NCBI RefSeq assembly: GCF_009687905.1
Contig: NZ_BLBG01000002.1
Coordinates: 124,001 to 188,000, forward strand
Length of the DNA stretch: 64,000 nucleotides
Direction of reading: 5' to 3'
DNA from: Lacticaseibacillus zhaodongensis
Lineage (GTDB): Bacteria > Bacillota > Bacilli > Lactobacillales > Lactobacillaceae
Shown: positions 18,860 through 27,089 of the stretch, one piece after another
How positions within the stretch are numbered: position 1 is the first letter of the stretch
Layout of the letters: every line of letters begins with the position of its first letter
Program-made: the position numbers and the translations under genes
The notes under the pieces: model-generated
The model's database searches: none
What the model was told of the DNA's origin: nothing
Seen by the model: the letters and a program-made list of their open reading frames with translations, nothing else

Positions 18860-18907
18860 AAAGGGCACCTGCATCCCAAACTTTTGGAATGCAGATGCCC
18901 TTATTTT
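18860..18907. terminator. bidirectional terminator between the ABC exporter and the surface protein
   Basis: AAGGGCACCTGCATCC pairs with GGAATGCAGATGCCCTT, followed by ATTTT on the plus strand and preceded by an A-run giving U on the minus strand. Serves the convergent genes. Confidence 0.75.
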
Positions 18908-18912
18908 CTACT

Positions 18913-21900
18913 TTACTGCGCATCACTGCGGCGTTTGATTGCTAGTCCGAAGACAGAGAGAATGAACGCAATCGTGCCCAGCAAGGTGAGGCTGTGGTTC
19001 TGCCGGTCACCAGTTTGGGGTAGTGTCCGCTCACTAGTTGTAGTGTGCTGCGCTACCGCTGATTGTTGTTGAATCTGTTCGCCAGCTGTCTTCTTGGCGT
19101 CAGTTGTGGCAATTTTTACTGGCTTACTAGAATCCTTAGCGGTGTCCGCACCGCCAAAAGTATCTGGCAGCGTGCTCGGTTCGTCACCAGCGGTATTTGG
19201 CAATGTTGTGGCAATCGGCTCCTCAGTAACGGACTGGTTGTCTGGTGTTGGTGTGGTTGCTGGTGTACTGCCATCAGGATTAGTGACTACCGGCACATCG
19301 GCAGATGGAGCTGGGTCGGCCGTGTAGGTGATTGTCAGCTCAACATTGGCTGGCAGGTGGTCGCTAGCCCCCACATTTTGCATGGCAGTTTCTGTTTGCT
19401 TAGTTGTGTAGCCGGCAATCGCTGGACTAGTGCTCGCAGCATAAACGTTTTGCGGCGTGTACACGGTGTTGCCGCTAGCCGGATCAGTCGTGCTGAGGTA
19501 AACAATCGTCTGCACTAAATCTGGTGCCAGTGTGTGGCCGGCCTCGTCAACATAGTGGATTGTCCGAGTCGTGGATGCGGTGCCATGGGTGAATGCGGGT
19601 GCTGCGTAGATGACTCGCTCCGTAGTATTTGTCGGTGCTTCCGTGCTTGGCTGAACGAGTGCCCGGGCAATCGTTGCTTGACCAGCATCTACCAGTGTCA
19701 AGCCGGCCGGTGTTGGACTGGTCACAGCTTCGTAAACATTTTGTGCTGTGTAGACGGTGTGGCCGGCTGCATCAGTCGTTGTCTTGTAGATAATAGTTTG
19801 GGTGACGCTTGGGGCTACCGTTTTGCCGTCTTCGGTCTGGTAATTAATCGTCCGTGTCGAGCTCACGGTGCCGTGCGCAAAATCTGGTGCGGCATACTTG
19901 ACGGTGACTTCTGAATCACTTGGGGTCGTGGTGCTGGCACCGGCAGACACCGCCGAAATTGTGGCTTGCTTAGGGTCTGCGAGTGTGAGAGCCGTTGGGC
20001 TGGTCACCGCCGAAATCTGGTTTTGGGCGGTGTAGACAGTCCGACCATTTTCGTCGGTAACGGTCTTGTAATTGATGGTCTGCACAACGTCTGGTGCGAC
20101 GGTCTTGCCATCTTCAGTTTGGTAATGGATCGTGCGGGTCGCGGTTGCCGTGCCGTAGCTGTAACTTGGGTTTACGTACCAGACGGTGATCTCACTGTCG
20201 TGTGGAGCGTTTGTACCTGGGGAACTAATTTCCCGGGCAATAATGGCTTGGTTCGCCGTTTTAAGGGTGAGCGCTGGCTTATTTGGACTGGTGACTGCTT
20301 CGTAAACATTTTGCGGGGTGTAGATGGTTTTGCCCGCTTTATCTGTCGTGGTCTTGTAGTCAATTGTTTGCATAACGTCTGGTGCGACGGTTTTGCCGTC
20401 TTCCGTGCGGTAGTGGATGGTGCGGGTCGCGGTGGCCGTGCCATAGCTGTAAGTCGGATCGGCGTAAGTGACCGTGATTTCTTCAGCTTGCGGTTTAGTA
20501 GTGCCTGGAACAATCACTTTTTGCGCAACTATTTCCTGCTGTGAGTCTAGAAGTGTTAGGTCAGCACCAGTTGGGCTGGTCACCGAAGCGTATAAACCGG
20601 TTGGTGTGTAGACCGTTGTTCCGTCTGGTATGCTGACTGTCTTGTAATTAACGGTTTGCACAGCATCGGGAGCGACGGTGCGGCCAGATTCAGTTTGATA
20701 GTGGATGGTTCGCGTGGAAGTCATGGTGCCGTATGTGAAGCTTGGCTTGTAGAGAACCTTGATTTCTTCATCTTTGGGGGCAGCGGTGCTTGGTGCAAGT
20801 AGATTCTGGCTAATTGTTGCCTGGTTAGCGTCCGCCAAAGTTACTCCGTCTGGTTGCGGACTCGTGACACTGGTGTAAATGCCTCTTGGTGTGTAGATTG
20901 TGGACTTGCCATCAGTTGTGGTTGCGTAAGTCACAGTCTGGACATTATCTGGGGCAACGGTGATCCCGTCTTTGGTGACATAGTGAATGGTGCGTTTAGT
21001 ACTGAGAGTGCCATGCGTCACCTTTGCATAATCGAGCGTGGCCACGCCGTTATCACCAGAGACGATGGTGTACTCTTGGGCAGACTTAAGGCTGTAGCCC
21101 ATATCAGTTTCTGGAACGGCAATTTGGGCAACATATGCCTTGCCATTTTTATCTGCTGTGGCCGGCGTGGTGCCTTTAGGGTAGAACAAGACCGTGTCAC
21201 CAACAAAGCCAACAATGTTACTTTGGTCGGGGCGGTTGTCTCCCTCCGGTAAGCCCGTAGCAGTAATCGCAAAATGCCCAGTTGCGGGATGGTAGGTGAA
21301 GTAGTTGATTTGCGCGGTATAGGTCGCTTTGGATTCGGCAATGCTCGCTGAAGCTCCCAAGGTGAATGAAGTGCTGGTTTTGGACGCAGATTCAGGGACA
21401 GCGTAATCCCAAGTGGCAATCTGATTATTGCTGTCAGCGGTCGCTGCGGCAGCGCCTTTATAGACTTGGGTGTTTAGGTGGCGCGTGGCGGCCGTGTATT
21501 TCATCAGCAAGGTATAAGTAATGCTGCCGTCTTGATCGTCCAGGACGATGCCGGTGTCGGTGACCGCACTAGTTGGCTTAGTGGCGTCTGCCCCAGCTTG
21601 AAACAGGTACCATTTGTCTGCGTCATCTTTAGCGGTGTAGCCGGCGAGATTGTGCGATGCGTTAGTAGAGACGTTGAAGCTAATTGTATCTTTGGCGTTA
21701 GGGTACTTGTTGGTGTTTGTGACTAGGCCGAGATGTTCACCGCTTTGTGCATCAGCAGAGTTAATTGTTGTTGGGTCCAGTGCTTCGAAAAAGAGCGAGA
21801 TACCGTCACCACCAAGCCAAGGATTATGGACGGCTTGGTTATTGCGCATGTCAGTTGTGTAGGTGGAGGTGAGGGTGGTGCTGAGGGTGAAATCAGTCGT

Positions 21901-22719
21901 GAAGTCGATGCGTTGATTTGACAGCAGGTAGCCCGTTCCTTGTGCATAGCCACCCAACAATTTCATTTGGGTGTGACCTTCAGTGAGGGTGGTGGACCCA
22001 TCAGGGCGAATTTCCAGTTGCTCGCCGGCTCTATTCGTCGCTGTGAAGTAGTGAGCGGCGTCTGCCGGCGTCAAGGCAACTGTCCCGCCCGTTTTGTCAG
22101 GGGTGACTGAATAGTCGCCGCGTGCATCTTTAGCCGTGACGAGCTGGGTGTTTACTGGCTCACTTTTTGGGGACCCAGTTGGTAGTTGGCTGTCTGGATT
22201 GGTATTAGCAGTTATTTGCTCTGTGGAGGCCAGTGTATCCTTAGTTTCTGCGTCTGGGTTACGGCCGCCGTTTGTATCTGTCCCATCCGTGTTGGTAACG
22301 GTGGACGCTTTCGGAGTGGGGTTAGTGCCGGAATTGGCCGCCAATGGTTCGCCACCTGGTTCCGTTGTAGTTGCACTGATTGGCGAGCTAGTGCTTGTTT
22401 CCGAATTAGGTGTGGGGTCATCCTTTGGAACGATGGGCTGGTTGTTTTCCTTACTGGTTTCTGCCGCACCCGCTTGGTCTTGACCACCGCTTTGCAAAAT
22501 CTGGGTACTTCCAGTAGTCACCCCGGTAGTGGGCGGAGCCTCCGTGGTTGCTGGTGGTTCTGAAGCGGCGTGGGTATTATGGCTAGGCAAAATGCCAATT
22601 GTACCCACACCAGCGATTGTAATCACCGCGGCAACCCACATTTTTTCTGACTTGTACAGCTTGGTTCTGGTTATTTCGTCAGCCATTACGTCCGTTATTC
22701 TATTTTTGGTGGTGTGCAT
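18913..22719 (-). CDS. LPXTG-anchored surface protein with lectin-like domain and six MucBP-type repeats
   Basis: 1268-residue adhesin-like protein. The N-terminus carries a KxYKxGKxW-type signal (KLYKSEKMWVAA near 20-31) followed by a hydrophobic stretch and THAAS. Residues about 35-210 are Ser/Thr/Pro/Glu-rich stalk. Residues about 215-450 look like an L-type lectin (concanavalin) fold: DFTLSTTLTSTY, GGDGISLFFEA, GLVTNTNKYPNAKDTISFN. From about 565 to 1137 there are six tandem repeats of about 90-97 residues with the unit start GTxxxTRTIHYxTEDGKTVAP and a VYEAVTSP middle, of the mucin-binding type. A linker containing LPNTAG and LPDTFG precedes the true sorting signal LPQTGD (1233), a hydrophobic helix and KRRSDAQ. 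GGAGGGG precedes the ATG. Role in adhesion to mucus or glycans is inferred. Confidence 0.92.
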   Translation of the reverse strand: MHTTKNRITDVMADEITRTKLYKSEKMWVAAVITIAGVGTIGILPSHNTHAASEPPATTEAPPTTGVTTGSTQILQSGGQDQAGAAETSKENNQPIVPKDDPTPNSETSTSSPISATTTEPGGEPLAANSGTNPTPKASTVTNTDGTDTNGGRNPDAETKDTLASTEQITANTNPDSQLPTGSPKSEPVNTQLVTAKDARGDYSVTPDKTGGTVALTPADAAHYFTATNRAGEQLEIRPDGSTTLTEGHTQMKLLGGYAQGTGYLLSNQRIDFTTDFTLSTTLTSTYTTDMRNNQAVHNPWLGGDGISLFFEALDPTTINSADAQSGEHLGLVTNTNKYPNAKDTISFNVSTNASHNLAGYTAKDDADKWYLFQAGADATKPTSAVTDTGIVLDDQDGSITYTLLMKYTAATRHLNTQVYKGAAAATADSNNQIATWDYAVPESASKTSTSFTLGASASIAESKATYTAQINYFTYHPATGHFAITATGLPEGDNRPDQSNIVGFVGDTVLFYPKGTTPATADKNGKAYVAQIAVPETDMGYSLKSAQEYTIVSGDNGVATLDYAKVTHGTLSTKRTIHYVTKDGITVAPDNVQTVTYATTTDGKSTIYTPRGIYTSVTSPQPDGVTLADANQATISQNLLAPSTAAPKDEEIKVLYKPSFTYGTMTSTRTIHYQTESGRTVAPDAVQTVNYKTVSIPDGTTVYTPTGLYASVTSPTGADLTLLDSQQEIVAQKVIVPGTTKPQAEEITVTYADPTYSYGTATATRTIHYRTEDGKTVAPDVMQTIDYKTTTDKAGKTIYTPQNVYEAVTSPNKPALTLKTANQAIIAREISSPGTNAPHDSEITVWYVNPSYSYGTATATRTIHYQTEDGKTVAPDVVQTINYKTVTDENGRTVYTAQNQISAVTSPTALTLADPKQATISAVSAGASTTTPSDSEVTVKYAAPDFAHGTVSSTRTINYQTEDGKTVAPSVTQTIIYKTTTDAAGHTVYTAQNVYEAVTSPTPAGLTLVDAGQATIARALVQPSTEAPTNTTERVIYAAPAFTHGTASTTRTIHYVDEAGHTLAPDLVQTIVYLSTTDPASGNTVYTPQNVYAASTSPAIAGYTTKQTETAMQNVGASDHLPANVELTITYTADPAPSADVPVVTNPDGSTPATTPTPDNQSVTEEPIATTLPNTAGDEPSTLPDTFGGADTAKDSSKPVKIATTDAKKTAGEQIQQQSAVAQHTTTSERTLPQTGDRQNHSLTLLGTIAFILSVFGLAIKRRSDAQ

Positions 22720-22970
22720 AATCTAATCCCCTCCCGGTTCGATTGTGGCTGAAATATTTTGCCGCGATAGATCCAACTAATGCCGATGTTAAGCTATTAA
22801 TTCGCGGAGCCACATTCATTTGTTTATGTCCATTCTGATTATATTGCTGATTTGTGGATGACTGGCTTATAAACGCTAAACCGATTTTATCGTTATTGGA
22901 AACCGCTTGCTGGCAATGCGAAATTGTCATTATAGATGCGGAATTTTACTACTGCAACGCTGCGCCCATC
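22720..22970. other. AT-rich upstream region of the surface protein gene
   Basis: No gene seen. It presumably holds the minus-strand promoter of the surface protein; I could not single out one convincing -35/-10 pair. Confidence 0.4.
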
Positions 22971-23016
22971 AAAAAAAGCTCAGCCCGCAGCTAAGGGGAT
23001 GAGCTTTTTGTGGAAA
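22969..23016 (-). terminator. terminator after metY
   Basis: AAAAAGCTCA pairs with TGAGCTTTTT; the plus-strand A-run gives a U-run for the minus-strand transcript. It lies about 80 bp past the metY stop. Confidence 0.65.
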
Positions 23017-23090
23017 TCGTTGTGTTCATGGTTGCCGGGACCGCATGCACGCGGCTTACGGGAGAAATACGTAATATATAGCTGTGCTGC

Positions 23091-24374
23091 TTAAATTTTG
23101 TCGAGTGCCTGGGCTAGATCAGCGATAATGTCCTCACTGTTCTCAATGCCAACGGAAATCCGAATCAAGTCCGGCGTAATTCCGGCCTTGGCAAGCGCAG
23201 CGTCAGAGAGCTGAGCGTGGGTGGTGGACTTCGGGTGGATGATCAGGGACTTGGCATCACCAACGTTAGCAAGCAAGCTGAACAGCTTAAGGTTGTTGAT
23301 GAGTTTGACGGCACCCTCTTCACCCGACTTGAGGCCAAAGGTGAAAATCGAACCGGTGCCGCGCGGGAAGTACTTCTTGGCGAGGTCCTTGTACTTGGAC
23401 TCTGGTGTCTGCGGGTAGGAGACCCAAGCTACCTTTGGGTGGTTCTCAAGGAAGGCGACCACCTTGCGGGCGTTTTCGCCGTGACGCTCAACGCGCAGGG
23501 ACAGGGTTTCTAGTCCCTGCAGGAAGTACCAGGCTGACTGGGGTGAGAGGGTCGCACCGGTGTCGCGCAAAGTTTCTGCCCGAATCTTGGTCGTGAATGC
23601 TGCTGGTCCAAGGTCTGCCCAAACGAGGCCGTTGTAAGATTCAACTGGGGTCGTGAAGCCAGGGTAGCGCCCACTAGCCGCGTAGTCAAAGTCACCTTTT
23701 TCAACGACCAAGCCGCCGAGCGTGGCCCCGTGACCACCAATGAACTTGGTTGCTGAGTGCACCACAACGTCAATGCCGTAGTCAAATGGGCGGATCAGGT
23801 ATGGTGTTGCAAACGTGGAGTCGACGATGGTGATAATGCCGTGGTCGTGGGCAATTTTGGCGACCGCCTCGAAGTCGACGATGTTAATCGCCGGGTTGCC
23901 AAGTGATTCGAAGAAGATGGCTTTCGTGTTGTCCTGGATGGCATCCGCAAAATTCTGGGGGTCATCAGGGTTTACGAAGGTGACATCGATGCCGAGCCGC
24001 TTGAAGGTCTCAGAGAACAACTCGTAGCTGCCACCATAGATGGTGCTGGCACTGACGATGTGATCGCCGGCACCAGCCACGTTCAGCACGGCAGCGGTGA
24101 CGGCCGCAGCCCCAGATGCTAGTGAAATGGCACTGGTGCCACCTTCGAGTGCGTCAATGCGGTCTTCAAGCGCCGCGTTGGTTGGGTTGGTTAAACGACC
24201 GTAAATGTTGCCGGGGTCGCGCAAAGCGAAGCGGTCAGCCGCTTGTTTGGCATCCTTAAAGACGAACGCGGCGGTTTGGTAAATCGGGGTTACGCGGGCA
24301 CCCGTTGCGGGGTCTGCTTCCTCCTGGCCGGCGTGCAACTGCAAGGTTTCAAAGTGATATTTGTTTTCTGACAT
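23091..24374 (-). CDS. metY: O-acetylhomoserine aminocarboxypropyltransferase (sulfhydrylase)
   Basis: PLP enzyme of the Cys/Met gamma-family that makes homocysteine from O-acetylhomoserine and sulfide. 427 residues, the length of MetY rather than the shorter MetB/MetC (about 380). N-terminus [47 protein letters not shown], the PLP phosphate-binding [23 protein letters not shown] and the PLP lysine in [11 protein letters not shown] near 210. Downstream of a MetE-like methyltransferase on the same strand, so homocysteine synthesis and methylation are paired; both are probably under the Met T-box, although 214 bp with hairpins separate them. Confidence 0.92.
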   Translation of the reverse strand: MSENKYHFETLQLHAGQEEADPATGARVTPIYQTAAFVFKDAKQAADRFALRDPGNIYGRLTNPTNAALEDRIDALEGGTSAISLASGAAAVTAAVLNVAGAGDHIVSASTIYGGSYELFSETFKRLGIDVTFVNPDDPQNFADAIQDNTKAIFFESLGNPAINIVDFEAVAKIAHDHGIITIVDSTFATPYLIRPFDYGIDVVVHSATKFIGGHGATLGGLVVEKGDFDYAASGRYPGFTTPVESYNGLVWADLGPAAFTTKIRAETLRDTGATLSPQSAWYFLQGLETLSLRVERHGENARKVVAFLENHPKVAWVSYPQTPESKYKDLAKKYFPRGTGSIFTFGLKSGEEGAVKLINNLKLFSLLANVGDAKSLIIHPKSTTHAQLSDAALAKAGITPDLIRISVGIENSEDIIADLAQALDKI

Positions 24375-24432
24375 GTGAATCCATCCTTTCGAGACAATTA
24401 GTGATTAATTAATAGAATGAAAGGAGTGCCAC

Positions 24433-24549
24433 GCCGTGAACGGCCCTGTTCCGGAGGGGTACCTCTTTGAGATTAGTGCAAGCAAGCCACCGGGAGCGTT
24501 GCTGCCGGAATGCTTGCGGGGTGCAGACCGGCTGCCAGCCAGCCTGCAC
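24433..24549 (-). promoter_or_regulatory. cluster of three hairpins in the metE-like/metY intergenic region
   Basis: Three adjacent dyads: GTGCAG/CTGCAC (24521-24549), GCAAGC...GCTTGC with inner CCGG arms (24478-24517) and GCCGTGAACGGC (24433-24444). They lie in the leader of metY on the minus strand. No T-box GGGTGG core, S-box or U-run was recognised, so this may be an unassigned leader RNA or an mRNA-stability element. Confidence 0.4.
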
Positions 24550-24588
24550 GGAGGAAAATGGAACTAATTTGGTGCCAAGTATTTTTGT

Positions 24589-25701
24589 TTAAGCCCAAAC
24601 CTCTTCACTGATTTCGCGGATGAGTCTGAGCTTTGCCCACTCGTCGGCTTCGGTGAGGGCGTTGCCTTCCTCTGTTGAAGCGAAGCCACACTGTGTGGAG
24701 AGGGCGAGGTTGCTGAGCGGAACGTACTTTGCAGCGTCGTGGATCCGTTCCTCAACGTCTTCCTTCTTCTCAAGCTCGGGAAACTTGCTGGTAACTAGTC
24801 CGAGGACGATTTCAACGTCTTCACGGTTGTTCCAGATTTTTGCTAGTGGGGCAAAATCACCAGAACGCTCGTTGTCGTATTCGAGGAAGAAGGCGTCATA
24901 GTTCAACTGGCCTAAGTAGTCAGCAACATCTTCGTAACCACCGGCAAACAAATAGGTAGATTTGAAGTTGCCGCGGCAGATGTGGGTGGAAACGCGCAAG
25001 CTGTCAGGTAAGTCCTCAAGTGCCTTGTTAACAACGTAGACGATGTCTTCAGCGAGCTGAGCGTACTTGGTGAATTCGCTGGGGTTGTCTTCGTTGCTGG
25101 AGAGACGCGCAATCAGGAATGCCCAAGTGGTGTCGTCAAGCTGCACATAGCGAGCGCCATGGTCAAATAGCTGCTGCAGGGTGTCGTGGTATGTCTGGGC
25201 CAGTGCGTCCAGGTACTGACCCCAAGTGGTGTAGAATTGGTGCCAGTTGTCGGAACGGTTGTCGCGGAACAACATGCTTGGTGAGGGGATGGTAATTTTT
25301 GCTTCAACTCCGGCTGGCAACAAGGACTTCAGGAAGTCGAAGTCCGCGTAGAAGGGGTGCTCCGGGTTAGCCGCGATGGGACCGGTCAGTTCAACATTGT
25401 CCGTGCGCGTTTTGGAGCCGTGGAACTTGTAGGACTTGTCGTAGTCGTACTTGCTGACACCCGTGAGGTTCCATAAGAAGTCGAGGTGCCACCATGACCG
25501 GTTGAATTCCCCGTCGGTTACGTCGCGGAGGCCAGCCTTGATTTCGTTGGCAACCAGCGCTTCGATAGCAGTGTGCTTAGCATCAGCTAAGGCCTGGGCG
25601 TCAATCTTTCCGGCGGCAAAATCCTTATGTGCCTGTTTCAGTGCTGCTGGGCGGAGGTAGGAACCGACCTGATCGATTTTGTAGTTAAGACTTGTACTCA
25701 T
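24589..25701 (-). CDS. MetE-like 5-methyltetrahydropteroyltriglutamate-homocysteine methyltransferase (short, YxjG/YxjH type)
   Basis: 370-residue protein equivalent to the C-terminal catalytic half of cobalamin-independent methionine synthase. It contains QVGSYLRPAALKQA at the N-terminus, DVTDGEFNRSWWHLDF, YVQLDDTTWAF, STHICRGNFKST with the zinc-ligand His/Cys pair and LSTQCGFASTEEGN with the second Cys near 340. Enzymes of this short type are thought to use methyl donors other than the polyglutamate folate, so the exact donor is open. ATG 25701 follows AAAGGAG. A Met-specific T-box leader lies about 200 bp upstream, with repeat E3 placed in between. Confidence 0.87.
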   Translation of the reverse strand: MSTSLNYKIDQVGSYLRPAALKQAHKDFAAGKIDAQALADAKHTAIEALVANEIKAGLRDVTDGEFNRSWWHLDFLWNLTGVSKYDYDKSYKFHGSKTRTDNVELTGPIAANPEHPFYADFDFLKSLLPAGVEAKITIPSPSMLFRDNRSDNWHQFYTTWGQYLDALAQTYHDTLQQLFDHGARYVQLDDTTWAFLIARLSSNEDNPSEFTKYAQLAEDIVYVVNKALEDLPDSLRVSTHICRGNFKSTYLFAGGYEDVADYLGQLNYDAFFLEYDNERSGDFAPLAKIWNNREDVEIVLGLVTSKFPELEKKEDVEERIHDAAKYVPLSNLALSTQCGFASTEEGNALTEADEWAKLRLIREISEEVWA

Positions 25702-25765
25702 AATGTGAACTCCTTTGTGTTTGTAGTGATGTTAAGTAATGGGGCTGAGTTTTTACTGTTTCCGG

Positions 25766-25894
25766 TGTCTAGTCGAGCTACGGCCCGCAGAAGCTTGCGC
25801 TTTGCACGCTCCAGAAGTAATGCCTAAAACCAGGCATTCCTCGTGAAGTACGCAAATGCTCAGCTTCTGAGCGCGGGCCTCCGCTCTGTGTGCA
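25766..25894 (-). repeat. structured interspersed repeat family E, copy 3 (inverted)
   Basis: Read on the minus strand it starts CACAGAGCGGAGGCCCGC, then GAAGCTGAGCATTTGCGTACTT, a hairpin AATGCC-TGGTTTTA-GGCATT, CGCAAGCTTCTGCGGG and CGTAGCTCGACTA. It sits between the T-box terminator and the MetE-like gene, hence inside the leader transcript. Confidence 0.7.
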
Positions 25895-26185
25895 CAAAAA
25901 AGTCCCGGCAAACGTTAATATACGTTTGCCGGGACGATTACTCGTGTTACCACCCGTGTTCCGAATACTGTCATCAGTATCCGCTCAGTAACTGCAGTCA
26001 TCCGGCCAAAAGCAGATGACGATAGCTCTGCGCGATAACGGGCGCACCCGGAGGCAGTTTACTTTGCAGCTCACCGCCATTACGGCTCCAGGACCATTTT
26101 CTAGCAAGAAGGTCACCGGCTCGCACCAACCGCCGGCTCTCTGAACATCTGCTTGCTGTACTTATCCTTTCATCACCATGTGATT
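25895..26185 (-). ncRNA. T-box leader, probably methionine-specific
   Basis: Minus-strand leader with stem I start AGAGAGCCGGCGGTTGGTGCGAGCC (26115-26141 region), a specifier-loop ATG at 26095-26097 (in AAAATGGTCC), the T-box core AACACGGGTGGTAACACG (25941-25960) and a terminator whose arms GTCCCGGCAAACG and CGTTTGCCGGGAC (25902-25935) are followed by a U-run. Known mechanism: uncharged tRNA-Met pairs with the specifier and the T-box, preventing termination. It controls the MetE-like gene and perhaps metY. Confidence 0.9.
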
Positions 26186-26191
26186 GCGATT

Positions 26192-26220
26192 AGCTTATTA
26201 TGATTAACTATCATTGTCAA
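26192..26220 (-). promoter_or_regulatory. promoter of the Met T-box operon with an internal dyad
   Basis: -35 TTGACA (26220-26215) and -10 TAAGCT (26197-26192) with a 17-bp spacer on the minus strand. The spacer holds the inverted repeat ATGAT-TAACT-ATCAT at 26200-26214, a possible operator. Confidence 0.5.
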
Positions 26221-26384
26221 GAACTTTTTCTAATTAAATTTTGGCGCCAGACTTAGAGTGCGTAGTCCAAACGATTACGCGAACGATTAGCTTGGCAGAC
26301 GGACGAATTATTAGACTTGCAGGTGTCATTTTTTTGGGAATCAGGCATAATAGAGTAGTGAAATACTCAAATAGGGGATTGACC

Positions 26385-27053
26385 ATGACTCCAAATAAAG
26401 AAGACTATCTCAAAATCATACTGGAATTAGGTGGGGACACACGGAAGGTGAACAATAAGGAAATCGTTGCTAGCCTTAACGTGTCAGCCGCTTCGGTGAG
26501 CGAGATGATCAGCAAAATGGTCAAACAGAATTACGTTACGCACACCCCATATCAGGGCATTCAGCTCACAAAATCAGGAATTTCGCTCGCAGCCAAGTTG
26601 GTCCGGAACCACCGGCTGTGGGAGGTCTTCCTCATGAAGCAACTGCTTTATCCTTATGATGCGCTCCATAAAGAGGCCGAAGCACTTGAGCACGCGACGA
26701 CTGACGACATGGCTAACCGCCTTGATTACTTGCTTGAGCATCCCCGTTACTGTCCGCACGGCGGGGTGATTCCGGATGCAAACGGGAAGTACGAGCAGCA
26801 AAGCCGGGTGACAATGGCGAGTCTTGCCATCGGTGACCGGGCGCGGGTCGAGCGCGTGATCGATGAGACCTCATTGCTTGATTATCTGAGCGCGATCGAC
26901 ATCAAACTCGGTGATTCTGTTTTCGTGCTCGCGGCGACGCCGAAATTGTTAACAGTGCGTAACGCCCGGACCAAGAAGGTTACGCCCATTCAAGCCCTGA
27001 ACGCGAAGAACGTCTTCGTTGACCAGATTGAACATGCGGGCAGCTTAGATTAG
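26385..27053 (+). CDS. DtxR/MntR-family metal-dependent transcription regulator
   Basis: Manganese- or iron-responsive repressor. ATG 26385 (MTPNKEDYLKII) is preceded by AGGGGA and gives 222 residues; the longer frame upstream lacks a ribosome site. N-terminal winged helix (NNKEIVASLNVSAASVSEMISKMVKQNYV), then the metal-binding dimer domain with HRLWEVFL, HKEAEALEHATTD and YCPHGGVIPD, and a C-terminal FeoA/SH3-like domain (about 150-222). Length fits the ScaR/TroR/IdeR type with SH3 domain rather than the 140-residue Bacillus MntR. No metal transporter is adjacent, so the target cannot be read from context. It is divergent from the Met operon. Confidence 0.88.
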   Translation: MTPNKEDYLKIILELGGDTRKVNNKEIVASLNVSAASVSEMISKMVKQNYVTHTPYQGIQLTKSGISLAAKLVRNHRLWEVFLMKQLLYPYDALHKEAEALEHATTDDMANRLDYLLEHPRYCPHGGVIPDANGKYEQQSRVTMASLAIGDRARVERVIDETSLLDYLSAIDIKLGDSVFVLAATPKLLTVRNARTKKVTPIQALNAKNVFVDQIEHAGSLD

Positions 27054-27089
27054 AATCGGCTACGAATAAAATTGATGGGAAGTAGAAAA

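Noticed and set aside
19063-22563. Several plus-strand frames opposite the surface protein
   Set aside because: They are shadows of a repetitive minus-strand gene; they contain the reverse complement of the repeats and have no start signals.
24375-24588. A second T-box or S-box in front of metY
   Set aside because: GGAACAGGGCCG only superficially resembles a T-box core; no GGTGG(T/C)A core, specifier loop or terminator could be drawn.
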